Source: Theristus sp. LFF4_11 (taxonomy: Eukaryota; Nematoda; Chromadorea; Monhysterida; Xyalidae). Taken from it: DNA of 64,000 nt. Positions 14,893 through 29,000 of the stretch are shown piece after piece. The translations under genes were made by a program, and so were the position numbers. Every line of letters begins with the position of its first letter. The stretch's first letter is position 1. Location: the NCBI GenBank assembly GCA_030248135.1, contig JASANC010002174.1, positions 36,340-100,339 of the forward strand. The letters are read 5' to 3'. The notes beneath the pieces are model-generated. The model ran no database searches and had not been told where the DNA came from. It saw only the letters and a program-made list of their open reading frames with translations.

Positions 14893-15728
14893 TCACTTCA
14901 TCATTTTGTCCAATTGCGTTTGCACCTGTTGCAGCGCATCAAACACCTTGAGCAGCTCGTCATGTGACGCCTCCATGCTGACTGTTTGTTGGCTGTCAGA
15001 GCCAGTGTGTTTGCGTGCTTGTCGCACATGCCAGTGCAGTGTGGCTGTGCTTGTGTTCAGTGCGTCTTTGTCACCGGAGGCCACATCGACCGACACGGCC
15101 CAGTTCAGCTTTTCCAGTTGGTCACCACCTCCACTGGCTTCCTGCAGCCGACGCACCAAATCAGTGCGCGCCCTGAGCCAGTGCTCAACCATCACGGAGG
15201 CATGCGACCCAACGAAGCCAACGTCGTCGCTCGTTAATAGAGAATGGAATGTGTCGGCTGTTAGCTCATCGAAGATGCTCTGCAGTTCAAGTGGTTTTTT
15301 GAATTGTTTGGGCAGAAAATGTTATACATAGGTCACAGTAGTGGCCCAGTGGATAGACGAATCCGTCCAACAAACAGCAACGAACGAACTCCAGTGGAAA
15401 CGCGCTCAGCAGAAACAAGCACACGCAAGAACTTCATAAAATCATTCGATTGAGCTAACGAATTTCGACCCTCAGTTGTGACGAACTGCTGGCTGCGCCA
15501 AGATCGAACCTGTCTAATGAGTCTGTCGAAGAGCGCTGTCATGCAGTGGACATCGTGAGCGGTGTGCGTGTCAAAGACCACAGTCAACCGGTCGACGTCT
15601 GCGCTCGAGAAGACGTCGCCCTGAAGCACAGGCACTGCGTGCAGCACCCGATCGAACAATTGGCCGGCATGCTTCGCAGGCAGCTCGTTCAGTCGGTGTA
15701 TTAGCGCTGCGTCGTGTGCCGGCGCCAT
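14893..15728 (-). CDS. COMMD10: COMM domain-containing protein 10
   Basis: Two exons, 15510-15728 and 14893-15279, joined in phase 0; 201 residues, almost the size of human COMMD10. COMMD proteins assemble with CCDC22/CCDC93 in the Commander complex, which works with retriever in endosomal recycling and modulates NF-kB. The C-terminal COMM domain is visible as LNWAVSVDVAS, TATLHWHV and EASHDELLKVFDALQQVQ, closing with QLDKMM, which parallels the SHKEL...L..IQAQLD ending of COMMD10. The helical N-terminal domain starts at the ATG chosen. An extra internal exon cannot be excluded, but the length match argues against it. Confidence 0.8.
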
Positions 15729-17027
15729 TCTAATGATTATGAAGGCCTCGTTTGAAGGCACTGCACTCTGTTGCAACACTGGCGGTGCTGCACACGCACG
15801 CACAAACACAGGCGCACACACATGCGGTTTCAGAAGAGGGAGAGCGAGCGTCTCTGTGTTTGTTTGTGACTGGACAACAGAACAGAATATACTAATTTCT
15901 TCAATAAAAATTCAATTGTTACAGTGAATGAATCGAACCACCAAGGGCCGAACGAAAATGGTAAGTCACAATGCGGTAATAAAAGAAACTGCTAGAAAAA
16001 GAAAGCACTTTTATTCTTCTGACCATCAAGCACGTTGGACGTATCGCTTTTTTCTGTTAATGAATGTATTTTTTAACCAAAAATATATTGAGTCACATGT
16101 TGTGCGTTCACAGAATATGTAAAACCACAGGTTACCCCGATTAAAAATGAACAAATAAGAACACAAAAACCAGAATAAAACAATGGCATGGTTAAAAAAA
16201 CTTTCGAACAAAATGAATCTAATAATAGTAATTATCGATCATAAAATTTAAAGAAAACAAAAACAGTTATGCATCAACAAATAAATCTTTGAATTATGAG
16301 ACAAACACAAAATTCGTGGCGATTCTGCAAATAACATTCCAGCCTATCACAGCGCACAAGTTACAGATATCAACCGATTCGCCTAAAATCATTGAGAAAA
16401 TAACCAATTTGCAAACGTTTCGGCTGTTAAAAAGCACGGAGCTGAACGGATAAGTGCACGACAAACGCTCTTGCCTCATCTACAGTATGTTTGTTTAAAT
16501 CTGCCACTTAACTCGCACAATACAGAGAACAAAATCGGAACTGCAAGAAAACACATTTAGCCACAAATGGGGTGTTTGATTTCAACAAAAATTAAACCCG
16601 ATAGATTCGCTGTGCTTGTAGTTTAAAATTTCTAATTCTCTGTATTCTGCGAAAAAAATGACAAATTAAAACAAATATAATTTACCTAGAATTTGTATCA
16701 ACTCAATGGTTATCGGTGGGGGTATTTACCCGAAAGTCGATGCAAAAAAATTGCAAGTCAAAAGATGTGGAACATTCCCTAGAAAATACAAAAAAATGGA
16801 ACAAACGTTCGAAAACTCAAGTAGACGACATGGAATGAGCAACAGCAAAAAGGATACAGAGAAGGAAATTTTTTGCGAAAAAAAACCAAAACAAGGAAAC
16901 AAAGTATAATTGATAAACTACCTAACATGAGAAAAAAAACAACAAAAAATACCATTCAATAACCGCACAACAACTTTTCAGCACTAAAATCAACAGAAAC
17001 ATCGCAAAAATTCAATCATAAATCTGC
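15729..17027. other. AT-rich intergenic stretch
   Basis: About 1.3 kb between the COMMD10 start and the RRBP1-like stop. A short plus-strand ORF (16,706-16,909) is lysine-rich by base composition and has no support as a gene. The segment should contain the 3' UTR of the RRBP1-like gene and the upstream region of COMMD10. No RNA gene or repeat was seen. Confidence 0.5.
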
Positions 17028-20000
17028 TCACTTCACGCTAACACAGACACCGAGAGCGGTTAGCTTATCTTTCAGCTGCTTGTTCGTAGCGAACTCTTTA
17101 TTGAGCTGTTTCTCACGCTCTTGCAAACGTTGTTTTAACTGAAACCGGATTTTGTGACAGCTTTTCCTTTTCACGTTCATCAAGTAAAATCACTGGAACT
17201 ACCACACACTCACAGTATTCAATTCCTCGTGTAGAGACACCTCTCCATTTGATTCCTGAAAAAACAGCAATATCGATATTTTGGTGTCACCATTGTCTGA
17301 AGGTAGAATAAAAAAGGTTAGGTAGAGCGTGGTTAAACGGTGCTGTGCGTCGTTGGCGTGCTTCGTGAAACCCATGAAAATTCAAAATCAAGAAATGTCC
17401 ATCGCCAAAACAAACCATAAATAGAAGTTGTACAGAGCGAATAGCAGCGGCTGAGTTGGTGCTGTTGTGTCAAGCAACAAGACAAAAGCATATTCTAGCA
17501 TAAAACGAGCATCGAACAACGGTTCAACGAAGACTATTTTTTATTGACTTATCATTGAAATCACTGGTGTCTGGCAGGTTCGGCGGCCTAGAAAAAGCGA
17601 ATCATGCAAAAAAGACGTTAGAGGCCTGCACCGTCATTCAAGTATTGTGCATTTATTCAAACGTGTCCGGACTAAAATGACGTCATTTGCTTCAAAAACG
17701 CCCGTTTGTCAAAAGTACAGGCACTAAAATTTCAGTTTGGTGTGACTGATTCGACGTTGGTGTGACTGATTCGACGTTCACCATTTGTTTACGGGAAGCA
17801 ATCGGCTAAACGGAAAGTCTGGTTTGCTGTGAACGACCAGCGCATGTTTTGCGCCACATGACGTCATTTCAGTGGGACACGTTTAAAAAAGGTCATATTA
17901 ATAAGTGCCAAATTACACGCCGTTTGCGTTGTTTTTTAATAGCCCGCGTTCCGTTTTGGACTGGCTCAATTTGAGCTGGATCAGTGATCTCTAGCACCTT
18001 CGAACACCGTGTACCTCATGCAATCACCGTTTTCTGCCGAATCATGGCAACAAATCCACCACCACCATTTCGTATTAGACGTTAGTGGATGCGCGGTTAC
18101 ATCCATGAATGACTGGTGCTCGTGCATTGTGTTGCACAGCCATTTCACAATCAGCTGCTCAACGGCAACAAGTGCACGTGACGACGTACTTTGTACAGTT
18201 TCAGCTGTTCCCTCAGCTGTGCGACCGAGTCCTGTTCGTGGCGCAGTGCGTCCTGGCCGACTTTCAGCATGCCACGCAGCTTGACCGCCTGTGCAGACAG
18301 ATCGCGCCCGGTCGAGCGCTCCGTCTCGAGTGCCCGCTGCAGCACCACGATTTGCTGCAACAGAAAACAGCGGTGCGCTCAAATGGAGGCAACATGTGAA
18401 CGAGCTGCTTTGAGGCACTACGCACGGACGTCCCGCTTTGGAGACACTGCACATTGCTATGACACCGTAATGTTGATGCGCAGTCACAAATAAACACACA
18501 CGCTGTCGCGTGCGCTGCTGTTATATTGCTGTTACACGTGCCTGTGTGTTTGCGACTGTTTGCCGTGTGACCAGTTGCACTGTCTTTTGATCAGGACTTT
18601 ACCACCTTCATGGTGCAGCCAACCGACACATGAAATTCTGTGTTAATGCCCCTCCCAATCCCGAAAGCAATTATTTCGCAATGCACACTTGCCTCACGTA
18701 GCGTGTCTCGTTCTCGCTCCTCCACTGCCAGTTTCTGCTGCAGTTCGGCCAATTGACTGCGCACCTAAAAACGCAACGTTTGATTTCTTTGATCAATAAG
18801 ATCACATGACACTTGAGTCACATGACAGGCAACATCACTGAAATCATAGATAATTAGGCACAAGTAACGCTCATTTTTTTCCTCAACAGAGTAGTTTGGA
18901 ACAAAATGCGGTATATTATTGCCGGATTGTAAAAACACATACTGTATAACGAAAATATCAATAACGGGATGTGATTGGTGCAGTCGAACACATAAAACTT
19001 GCAATTCCAGGTGGCTGGTTGGCTGCACAGCACATGGGCAACAAAAATGCATCACAATGCTGCAGCAGATAATTAGCGCATTACACAGAATTGTGTGGTC
19101 GACTGCAATAATAATGCACACGAGCGAGCAAAACCGAGCGGCAATTCAAACCTGAACAGAACATCACTACTACGCAAGAACAACAACAACAACAACTGCA
19201 TGCTCGCAAACAGCGCGTTCCATCACTTAGAGCTATATCATCTTCAATCTTACAGTCAACAAAGCTCACCTCAGCAACACCCAACATTGTCTGAAGGAAA
19301 GGCAATGCCGACGCTTTACAGGCACCGATGGTAAAGTCACATTTGGTTCACCATCTTTTCAGTGATCACAGTGAGACAAGCGAATGAAACCACAAACGAA
19401 GACGTCGAAACGTACCAACTCATTCATAGTTGTCTCGTAACGTTGGATGTCTTGTTTCAGTGCCTTGTTTTCAGCGACGATCGCTGCGTTGTCCACCTGC
19501 AACATACGATACACAGCTTCGTTACGCATCACCTCAGTCACACTCGCCCACATGCAACCAAGCTCAACGTACAGTGACCGTGGTGTGCGTGTGCGTGTGC
19601 TCACGTCGGACAATCACCTCTAGCTCGCGTAGCCATTCACGGTAAACCTGAACATATACAAGGGCAACTGTGCAAAATTGAAAGCAAATTCCACGACCAC
19701 ACGCCATTCATTCACAGGTCCCTTTTGAATTGAGCTCACTGATTAATGGTGCTGTCCAACTCGATACAGCCAATCAGCAAGCCAGGTTCAAACGTCCAGA
19801 ATGCACAAACCACATTTGCGAGTGTAACCAAGCACAGGCCAGTTTCATTTGAATTCAATAACAGCCCAATTCGCACCTCTGGTTCAGCGTCGGCAGAGGG
19901 CACTTCGGGCGCCTGGTCAGTCATTTGCGGCGCCATTATGCTGAGAATCGACGACATCTCCTTTTGCATATCGCTCAATTTTTTTTCGTATTCACGCTGC

Positions 20001-23000
20001 AAAAACATAACCTGTAAAAATCACCTTTTCAGTGATTACTGATCACTAACACCACACGGTACTGTCACCCACCTTAATTTGAGCCACATCATCGTTCGTA
20101 CTGTTGTTGGTGGCGGCTCGATTCTGAAAAATAATCGTTTCTGAAAAACACTGAAAGTTCAATCGATTCGTTGAAAGCACCAAAGCAGAGTACAATCGAA
20201 CATTTTTCGCGGCATTCAGCTGAACACAGAGCGCATCGTACTTGGACTGCCACATCGAGTCCTGCTCGCGTGCGCGCCACTCCAACGCGTTCAAATCGGA
20301 CACCTGACCCACAAAGAGACAATTGAAACGAATGAGCGACGTGCAGTGTGCAGGTGCACCACGGACAATGGACACACACTGGTACAGTTGTTGTCTAGTT
20401 CTGCGACTCAACCTCAAAACGCAGTGAAAAGCATTCAGCTGTATGCGTGACGCGGCAACGGAGTGATCCAGTCGTACGTTAGTATTTCAGGAACTCAGTT
20501 CACTTCGATAGTTTTAATTGGCCGCGTCATTCGTGAAAGTGATTCCATGCGTGCATTGAGTCGTAGCACCCCAAAAAGATAATTCCCATACCGTCCACCC
20601 GGACAGAACACACGAACACGCGTACCAGACTGGCTAAGGCGCTTTGGCATGCGGTTAGTTCGGCTTGAAGTTGCTCGTTCTGCTCAGTCTTATCACTCAA
20701 CAACTTTGAATCGTCGCTTTTTGTGGCAGTTCCACTCTGAAACGCGTTATTGTTTTTTTTAAAAATCAAAATCCCAAATACCACCGGTTTCTGTGTGAGC
20801 GTCAAAATCTGCCCGTGAAAAACACCCGTCACCACCGACAGGGCCCAACTACCAACAACCCAATACAAGCAGTGGCTCCTCAACCAAACTTGCCAAACAG
20901 CCAAAACGCAGCGCGGCAACTTGCCTTTTCCGGTGTTATATTCAGCGGCGGCGTTCTCGTGATGATTTCTTTCAATTGTGACCACCACTTGGACGTTGTC
21001 TGAATGTTGGGTGATTTTTTTTAAAACTGAATGATTCAATCAATTGATCGCGCAACTAAATCGAAGGAATCAAGTAAACTTGGCTTAAACTTAAATTTTT
21101 TTCAGTGATGATAGCACCAAAAAACCAACCGGGTCGTCATCGTCGTCAGTGCCAGTGGGCCATTTAGCGCTGGGGAACACGATCGACAGAAGCGAAATGA
21201 AGCTGGCACGTTGCTCGCATAGCAACTTTTTGTATCGGTTCTAAAAAAATGTCAAAACTAAAAAATTGCACCAGTTGAATGAAAACTAACTGCTCACATC
21301 GAAAAGCTGGATTGCGTGAGCGAATGTGGGAACAAGCAACCAAGAAGCAACAACCTCAGTGTCGGCGACCAACTGGCTGCTGGTGCTTTCGACCTCCTTC
21401 ACCGACTCAACCACTTTGTAGTTCTTGCTTCTGAGTTCCTGAAAATTACAACAGATGTTTCCGCTCTGGCCCACGAAATGTTGTAAACGCTTGAAGCAGC
21501 TCTGCTTAGCTTGAAAACACTACACACTAGCATAAGTGCACAACACAAAATTACCTACGGTTGAAAAACATGAAAGAGGTAGCAAGTCTGTTCGTTCATT
21601 CCTTAATTTGCGCCTTTCAACAACCGATCGAACCAACTGAACGAACCGCAGCTGTTGAGTGTCGTGGTGTTAAAAATTATAAACTTTTGAAAATTAAGCA
21701 GTGAAATCAAAGAGAAAAGTAGAAAAATCTCTCAGACAAGATGGACAGACCAACAAAATGGGACACAAGAATGACAGAACGAAAGAAAAAGACAATTTAA
21801 GAAAAACTAGCAGGCAGATTGCAAAGAAGCTTGACACGCACAAAAAACCAACACAAACTAAACGGTTAGAGCGCTTACATCATTCTTTGAGCGTAATGTC
21901 TCGATCTGAGAGCGCAATTTTGTCAGCTCAATCGGGGAGCACTGAAAATTTCCGTGCTTCACTCCGTTAACAACCATTCCCACGTTGTCCTCACAATTTT
22001 AGTCAAATCATTACCGTCGAAGTTGACTGAGGTGAGGGTGATTGCTGGTGAGCATTGTTGATCACATACGACAAACTGTGTTCCACTGCCTTCAATGCAT
22101 CCGCACAAACCTGCACCAAGCACAACAAAATGAACGAACTAACTTAGCCGAAACCAGAAGTACACCAGTTTTGCACAGTAAAAAACGAGATTCAGACATG
22201 GCTGATCGCACCTCATTCGTAGAATTTTCGGTAATTTTCGGCAGCGTTGGAACATTCGTTGAAGAGCCAACCGCTCGTGTGCTAAGCACATTTCGGACTG
22301 AGTCAACGTGCGCAGCCACCATGCAATTAAATTGAACCTAGAGAGAACAAGGCAGCGTGTGATAGGTGTTAGTGGAGTAAAAGAACACCGCGGCACAAGA
22401 GCAGTGGCTTTGTTGCTGTCGTGCAAATGAACAAACGGTTGCTTGCTTGGTGGTGTTTAATTGAACGGACAAATTTTGAAGTTGCGACGAAGCCACAATA
22501 TCAACACACGCTCAGACAAGTCAAGTCATGAAACTTAAGTACAAGAACATTTGTTTCATAAAAAGCACAGAGTAAACTTTTTCGAACTCTCGAAGCACAT
22601 TGGATGGAATTGTTGTGCAACAGCTGCGGTTCATGAACAGAACTACTGATGGACAGAGGAAACTGATTTTTGTTTCTGGTTTCCATCTTCATGTTCAGCT
22701 TGTGAACATAAATGACAAGACAAAGTGAATAGTATCAACTAGCCAACCGTTGGTGACAGTAACGAGACGTTACGAATGAAAACTAAAAAAAGAAACAAGT
22801 TGAAATGAAAAAAAGGCGTTGTCGTGTCACCTCGGTTTCGCGCACGACCGACTGACTCTGGCGTTCCGCCTCGCGCACTGCGTCAACCGCCTTGAAATTA
22901 CGCTCGCGCAGTTCCTGGAACAGCTTTTTTGCAACTGTTTTTGCTTTTTGAAACCTTAAATAAGCCGTTCAAAACTTTTCGCCAATAATCATTCAAACCC

Positions 23001-26000
23001 ACACTCCGAAATTACAATAACGCCGAAAAAACATTGGACCAGGCCTGGTACAAAGCCGTTTTTATCTTAATATTGCCAGGAAAAACCGCTTTTTTCTTTT
23101 TAATATTAAAGAATGAATTTCTCAAATGCCACATTGATCGTGGAAACCCGTGATAACAATAAGACACCCGCAGAAACTACCTTCAAGTGTGGAACTAGGG
23201 GACACGGTGGAAGAGGGTGAACATTACTTGTTTTCTTGGCGTTTCGAGAAGAAAATCGACTTTAAAACCGTTTTATTTCAAAAAATTTCCAAAAAATTTT
23301 AAGGTAAAAACGGGCTCTTTTCATTTTTTTGCAAAAAACAAAAACACAACCTTTTTTGAAAAAAAACGGTTTTATTTACCACGCCAACCCCACCTTGGAC
23401 ACAGTAAAAAAATACAAAAGAAAACATGAAAGCCCGACAAACTTGATTTTTGCGTTTCAATTCATCCAACTCTGATTTGAGCTGCTCAATCTGCTCATCC
23501 TTTTCGCTGGAGTTGTCAGTAGTCTCAACCACGACCACTTCTCGTTCCACCTAAACATGCAACATTGTCAGACACGTCTTTCAAAACCAAGAACCATTCA
23601 ATCTCGAACTTCACAGTTGCCGTTTTTTAATTTCACTGGTGAATCAATCACTAAAACGAGCACCAACCACGTTTTCCGTCGACAAGCACTGCGCCTTCAA
23701 ATCTTGCACCTCCTTTTCTAGATCGATCGCACGTTTTTCGAATGTCCTGAAAACAAACACAACAAACTTGAGTGCATTCAATTGCACAACTCAAAATCTA
23801 CTCCACTGATGAGTAGTTATTTTAAAATTGAATTTTCAACCCCCATAAAACAAAAAGGTGCGAAACCCCCCATAAAAGACTGCTTATCTCCAGCCCACAG
23901 TTTACCAAAACATGTGCAAAATTGCAAACGGAAGCAGCATCTCTAAACACACCCCTATCCATCCATCCACCCATCTGATTATGCACTTGCAACCGAGCAG
24001 TACACACCACTGCTGCCTACTACAAAACGCATCGTGGGCGGCTGTTTGAATAATAAAAGTGACGTCTCTCTTTCTCTGTGTCCCTGTGTGTGTACAGGCT
24101 GCGCACAATTGTTTTGTGATACGTGTGCACCAACACCAAAGAATAGTAGTTGGTAGGTGTGCAGGACGTATATAGGCGATCATGACACACACACACACGC
24201 ACTGCACATGCAGATGCAGCCAATCAGCAACAAAACACCCTGCACAGCATCGCCTGTCTCGTCTCACCGTGTGTCTCTGCTCTCACAAAATATGAAAAAA
24301 AATGCTTGTAGCAACCCAAAACCGATTCGCTACGGAATAGAACACTTTCACCAATATGAACAGACAGGCAGTTTTTTTTTCAAACGGAAAAACAGTTGCA
24401 CAGCAATGAATGAACACCGTTGGTGTTGTTAACTGAGATATGGGCACGCTGAAGAAGACAAGACAAGACACAGATGATTGACAGACTGCAATCAAACACG
24501 CAGTCTCAGACGGTCACAAAAAGAACAAAAAACCGACACAGTCTTAACTTCAGAACAGTTGACTAACAAAAGACACCCGATAAAAACCAAGTACAATCAT
24601 ACAAACATGCAAAAAGCGCAAAACCAACTGCAATGCGTCCAATCGCTGTTTGTCTGCCTGAATGCGTGCGGTCAACTGGTGCAGCTGGCTCTGCAGCTCG
24701 CCCACTGATTTATTCGAACTGGCGCCTTTCGTTTTCAGGGTCTCATTTTCGGCGGCCAGCGCTGCCAGCTCGGACTTCAACGACGACTCCGTTTCTTGGA
24801 GCGACGCTTTGCTGAAAATATTGCTCCGATGAGAGATTTCCAGGTTTAAAATCACTTTAAATTATTACGTCCCATTCTTGCACAGGGATTGGTTGAATCA
24901 AGCTCACTAACAACACACAAAAAACGCAATCACTCAATCTACTAGAATAAAAATGATGTTCTTCAGTGTTTTGATCACCACCTCTTGACAGTGGTCTCGA
25001 GCTGTGTGCGTGTCTGTGTCAACGACTCCTGCTCAGCTAGCAGTTTCGCTTGCAGTTCCGTCAATTGGCTCTTCAAATCGGCCGTTTCTTGCAGGCAGTG
25101 TTGTTTCGTTTGCTCGCATTTTCCGTGCTCCATGCTGCACAATGTAATGTTCATGATAACAACAAATATTAAAAAAAAACAAATTGGAAATTGTAGATGG
25201 ACGTCAAACACTAGCAGAAATATAAAATGAACCAACTTTCAATACAAGCTGCAAAAATCTGAAAAAGCCAGCGTTTGCACACGAAATCAAAAGCCGTCAC
25301 GAACGCACATCAACGATTTGTAGCGACTGTCAGTGTCATCGAGTTGCTTGCCGAGTTTGTCAATCTGCATCTGCAGCTCGTCCACGACTGCGCCGATCTG
25401 TTTCTCCCCAGAAGACGACTGCGTCAACAGCTCCGTCGTCCTCGCGTTCTCCAGTCGCAGTGTTTCCACCTCTGTTTCTAATTCAGCACATCTGCAATTC
25501 AAATACCTTTTGTTGTTTTATTTCTTTTCATTTTCTGTTTGGTTTTTGTTATTTTGTTGTTGTTATATGTTCTGCGATCTTAAGCATCAAGCAAATGCAC
25601 AAGGACACAGGTTCCGATCCAGCAAGCTGGGTGGGTACACAGCCAGAGAGAAGTTGAAGTTGTAGTTGAAGGAGCTCCCTTGATTTTAGAAAACCGAAGG
25701 TACACCCCCACCCACCCATCTTATGGCAAACCCTGCAGCGGAATCAGCGAACCGGCACTAAACCCACAAACGTTACCTATTCGCTTGCATCTCAGCGTCT
25801 TTCAACGACTGACGCAGCGCGTTCATCTCAGCGGTGACTTTATTGATTCTGGCGTTTGACTCGTGCAACTGACGGTCTACATCGTCCTTAGCAGACTCGG
25901 CCGTTTGCAGTTTGCTCTTAACAGCAGCCATCTGCTGTTTGGTGGTCTCCAGCTCGTTGGTGACATTCTGAAAACACAACACAGTGTTGTTTCAGTTCCG

Positions 26001-29000
26001 ACTGAGCATACGGTGCAGTATGGTGCATATGGTGTCACCGTCGGGGGGGAGGGAGGGGGGGGGGACGACGGTCGCCGCTCAATGGCGTTCTGACGGTTCT
26101 CGGGTAGCGGCAAAAACACCGCCAAAAATCCCACACAGAAAAAGGGGGGGGCGTTTGCTTGATGCGGGACAATTTCTGCAAACCTTCGTGTGGCGGCAAA
26201 CGCACCTTCTGCCAAAGTGTCCTACGACGGGCATGGTTTTGACGAAGATCAGATTGTTGTTGTTTGTTGATCAGATCAGATCAACAACAACAACAACGGA
26301 GATCAGATAGAACTGTGAAAATGACGCACCGTGATTGCGTTGTGATCGACATGACCGTTGTGCATCGGCTCAACGTTGCCGTTGATCGTTGGTGACTGCG
26401 ACAGTGAGGCGTCGCTCTTCAGCTGCTCATGAGAGGCCTGCAGCGCGTGCGCAGCCTGCATTGCAACACTGTCCCGTGCAACCTTGCTCATTGCAACACT
26501 GCCCCGTGCAACCTTGCACATTGCAACACTGCCCCGTGCAACCTGGCACATTGCAACACTGCCCCGTGCAACCTTGCACATTGCAACACTGCCCCGTGCA
26601 ACCTTGCACATTGCAACACTCCGTGCAACCTTGCACATTGCAACACTGCCCCGTGCAACCTGGCACATTGAACCCATGCGCCGTGCAACCTTGCACATTG
26701 CTACACCCCGTGCAACCTTGCACATTGCAACACTCCGTGCAACCTTGCACATTGCAACACTGCCCCGTGCAACCTTGCACATTGCAACACTGCCCCGTGC
26801 AACCTTGCACATTGCAACACTGCCCCGTGCAACCTTGCACATTGCAACACTGCCCCGTGCAACCTTGCACATTGCAACACTGCCCCGTGCAACCTTGCAC
26901 ATTGCAACACTGCCCCGTGCAACCTTGCACATTGCAACACTCCGTGCAACCTTGCACATTGCAACACGACTCCGTGCAACCTTGCACATTGCAACACTGC
27001 CCCGTGCAACCTTGCACATTGCAACACTGCCCCGTGCAACCTTGCACATTGCAACACTGCCCCGTGCAACCTTGCACATTGCAACACTGCCCCGTGCAAC
27101 CTTGCACATTGCAACACTGCCCCGTGCAACCTTGCACATTGCAACACTGCCCCGTGCAACCTTGCACATTGCAACACTGCCCCGTGCAACCTTGCACATT
27201 GCAACACTCCGTGCAACCTTGCACATTGCAACACTGCCCCGTGCAACCTTGCACATTGCAACACTGCCCCGTGCAACCTTGCACATTGCAACACTCCGTG
27301 CAACCTTGCACATTGCAACACTGCCCCGTGCAACCTTGCACATTGCAACACTGCCCCGTGCAACCTGGCACATTGCAACACTCCGTGCAACCTTGCACAT
27401 TGCAACACTGCCCCGTGCAACCTTGCACATTGCAACACTGCCCCGTGCAACCTTGCACATTGCAACACTGCCCCGTGCAACCTTGCACATTGCAACACTG
27501 CCCCGTGCAACCTTGCACATTGCAACACTGCCCCGTGCAACCTGGCACATTGCAACACTGCCCCGTGCAACCTTGCACATTGCAACACTGCCCCGTGCAA
27601 CCTTGCACATTGCAACACTGCCCCGTGCAACCTTGCACATTGCAACACTGCCCCGTGCAACCTTGCACACTGCAAACACTTGCACACTCCGTGCAACCTG
27701 GCACATTGCAACACTGCCCCGTGCAACCTTGCACATTGCAACACTGCCCCGTGCAACCTTGCACATTGCAACACTGCCCCGTGCAACCTTGCACATTGCA
27801 ACACTGCCCCGTGCAACCTTGCACATAGCAACACGTGCACACTCCCCGTGCAACCTTGCAAATTGCTACACTCCGATCATCCTTGCACATTGCAACACTC
27901 CGTGCAACCTTGCACATTGCAACACTCCGTGCAACCTTGCACATTGCAACACTCCGTGCAACCTTGCACATTGCAACACTGCCCCGTGCAACCTTGCACA
28001 TTGCAACACTCCGTGCAACCTTGCACATTGCAACACTGCCCCGTGCAACCTGGCACATTGCAACACTGCCCCGTGCAACCTTGCACATTGCAACACTGCC
28101 CCGTGCAACCTTGCACATTGCAACACTGCCCCGTGCAACACAGTGCGTCATTACCTTCTCCAACTTTTCGTACTCCTCCATGACACGCGAGAACTCGTTT
28201 TTCGACGACAACAACGCGCCGTCCTTTCGTGCCAACTCCTCCTGTAGACGTGCGATCTCAGAGTCCTTGGCGGACAATTTGGAAGACATCGAGTCAAACT
28301 CGGTCTTGCTTGCCGACGTTTGTTTCTGCAAAAATCACCCTGATGTTGGTGTTCAACGTTTGACAGTGTGCATCGCACAGAATGGAGGGGTTGTAATCCA
28401 TGCCTTAATCATCCATTTTTTTATGGGTCTCCGTATTCGGTCCACACAGTTTTATCGGAGTTTACTGTCCTTCGTAAAATAAAATGCATGAATAGACATC
28501 GAAAGCCACCGATGAGCAGCACAAATGTGACGCCTTCAACCGTGCTGCTCAGCCACTCATATCAGCATCGTTCTAGCCTCGATCGCAGCCCACCCCCACG
28601 CACCTCGCTCTGTTCCCGTTGTCGCTCGTAGTCGCGCACACGACCGCTCAGCTGTTTCAGCGTTTCGTCGCGCTGATGCAGCTGCTGCTCGCGACTGGCC
28701 GCCTCCGCTTTGCAGCGAGCGATTTCGTCGCGCAGTCGTGTCACCGTCTCTTTCAGTTCCAGATAGTCCTGCATTGATAACAACAAAGGAATAACGATCG
28801 ATATGCAAATTTCGTGAAAATAGGCCGATTGTGGATCGCGGTAGTTGTGCTGATCGGTTGCTAAAGGCAGCATTGCACCTGCGGCGGCGTCTGCTGCTGC
28901 TGCGCCTGTGCGCGGTTGTAGGCGTCCCTCATGGCGTTTGCGTCCTGGGTGCTCAACTGCAACTGGCTCGTCAACTGGTGCACTTGTTTCTCCTTGGCCA

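Noticed and set aside
26460..28140. CRISPR-like array of short repeats
   Set aside because: Units are contiguous with no unique spacers, and the context is an intron of an animal gene.
26303..28331. Very long repetitive ORFs on both strands (up to 634 codons)
   Set aside because: They are produced by a stop-free minisatellite with unit lengths divisible by 3. The array is bounded by good splice sites of the RRBP1-like gene and is best read as an intron.
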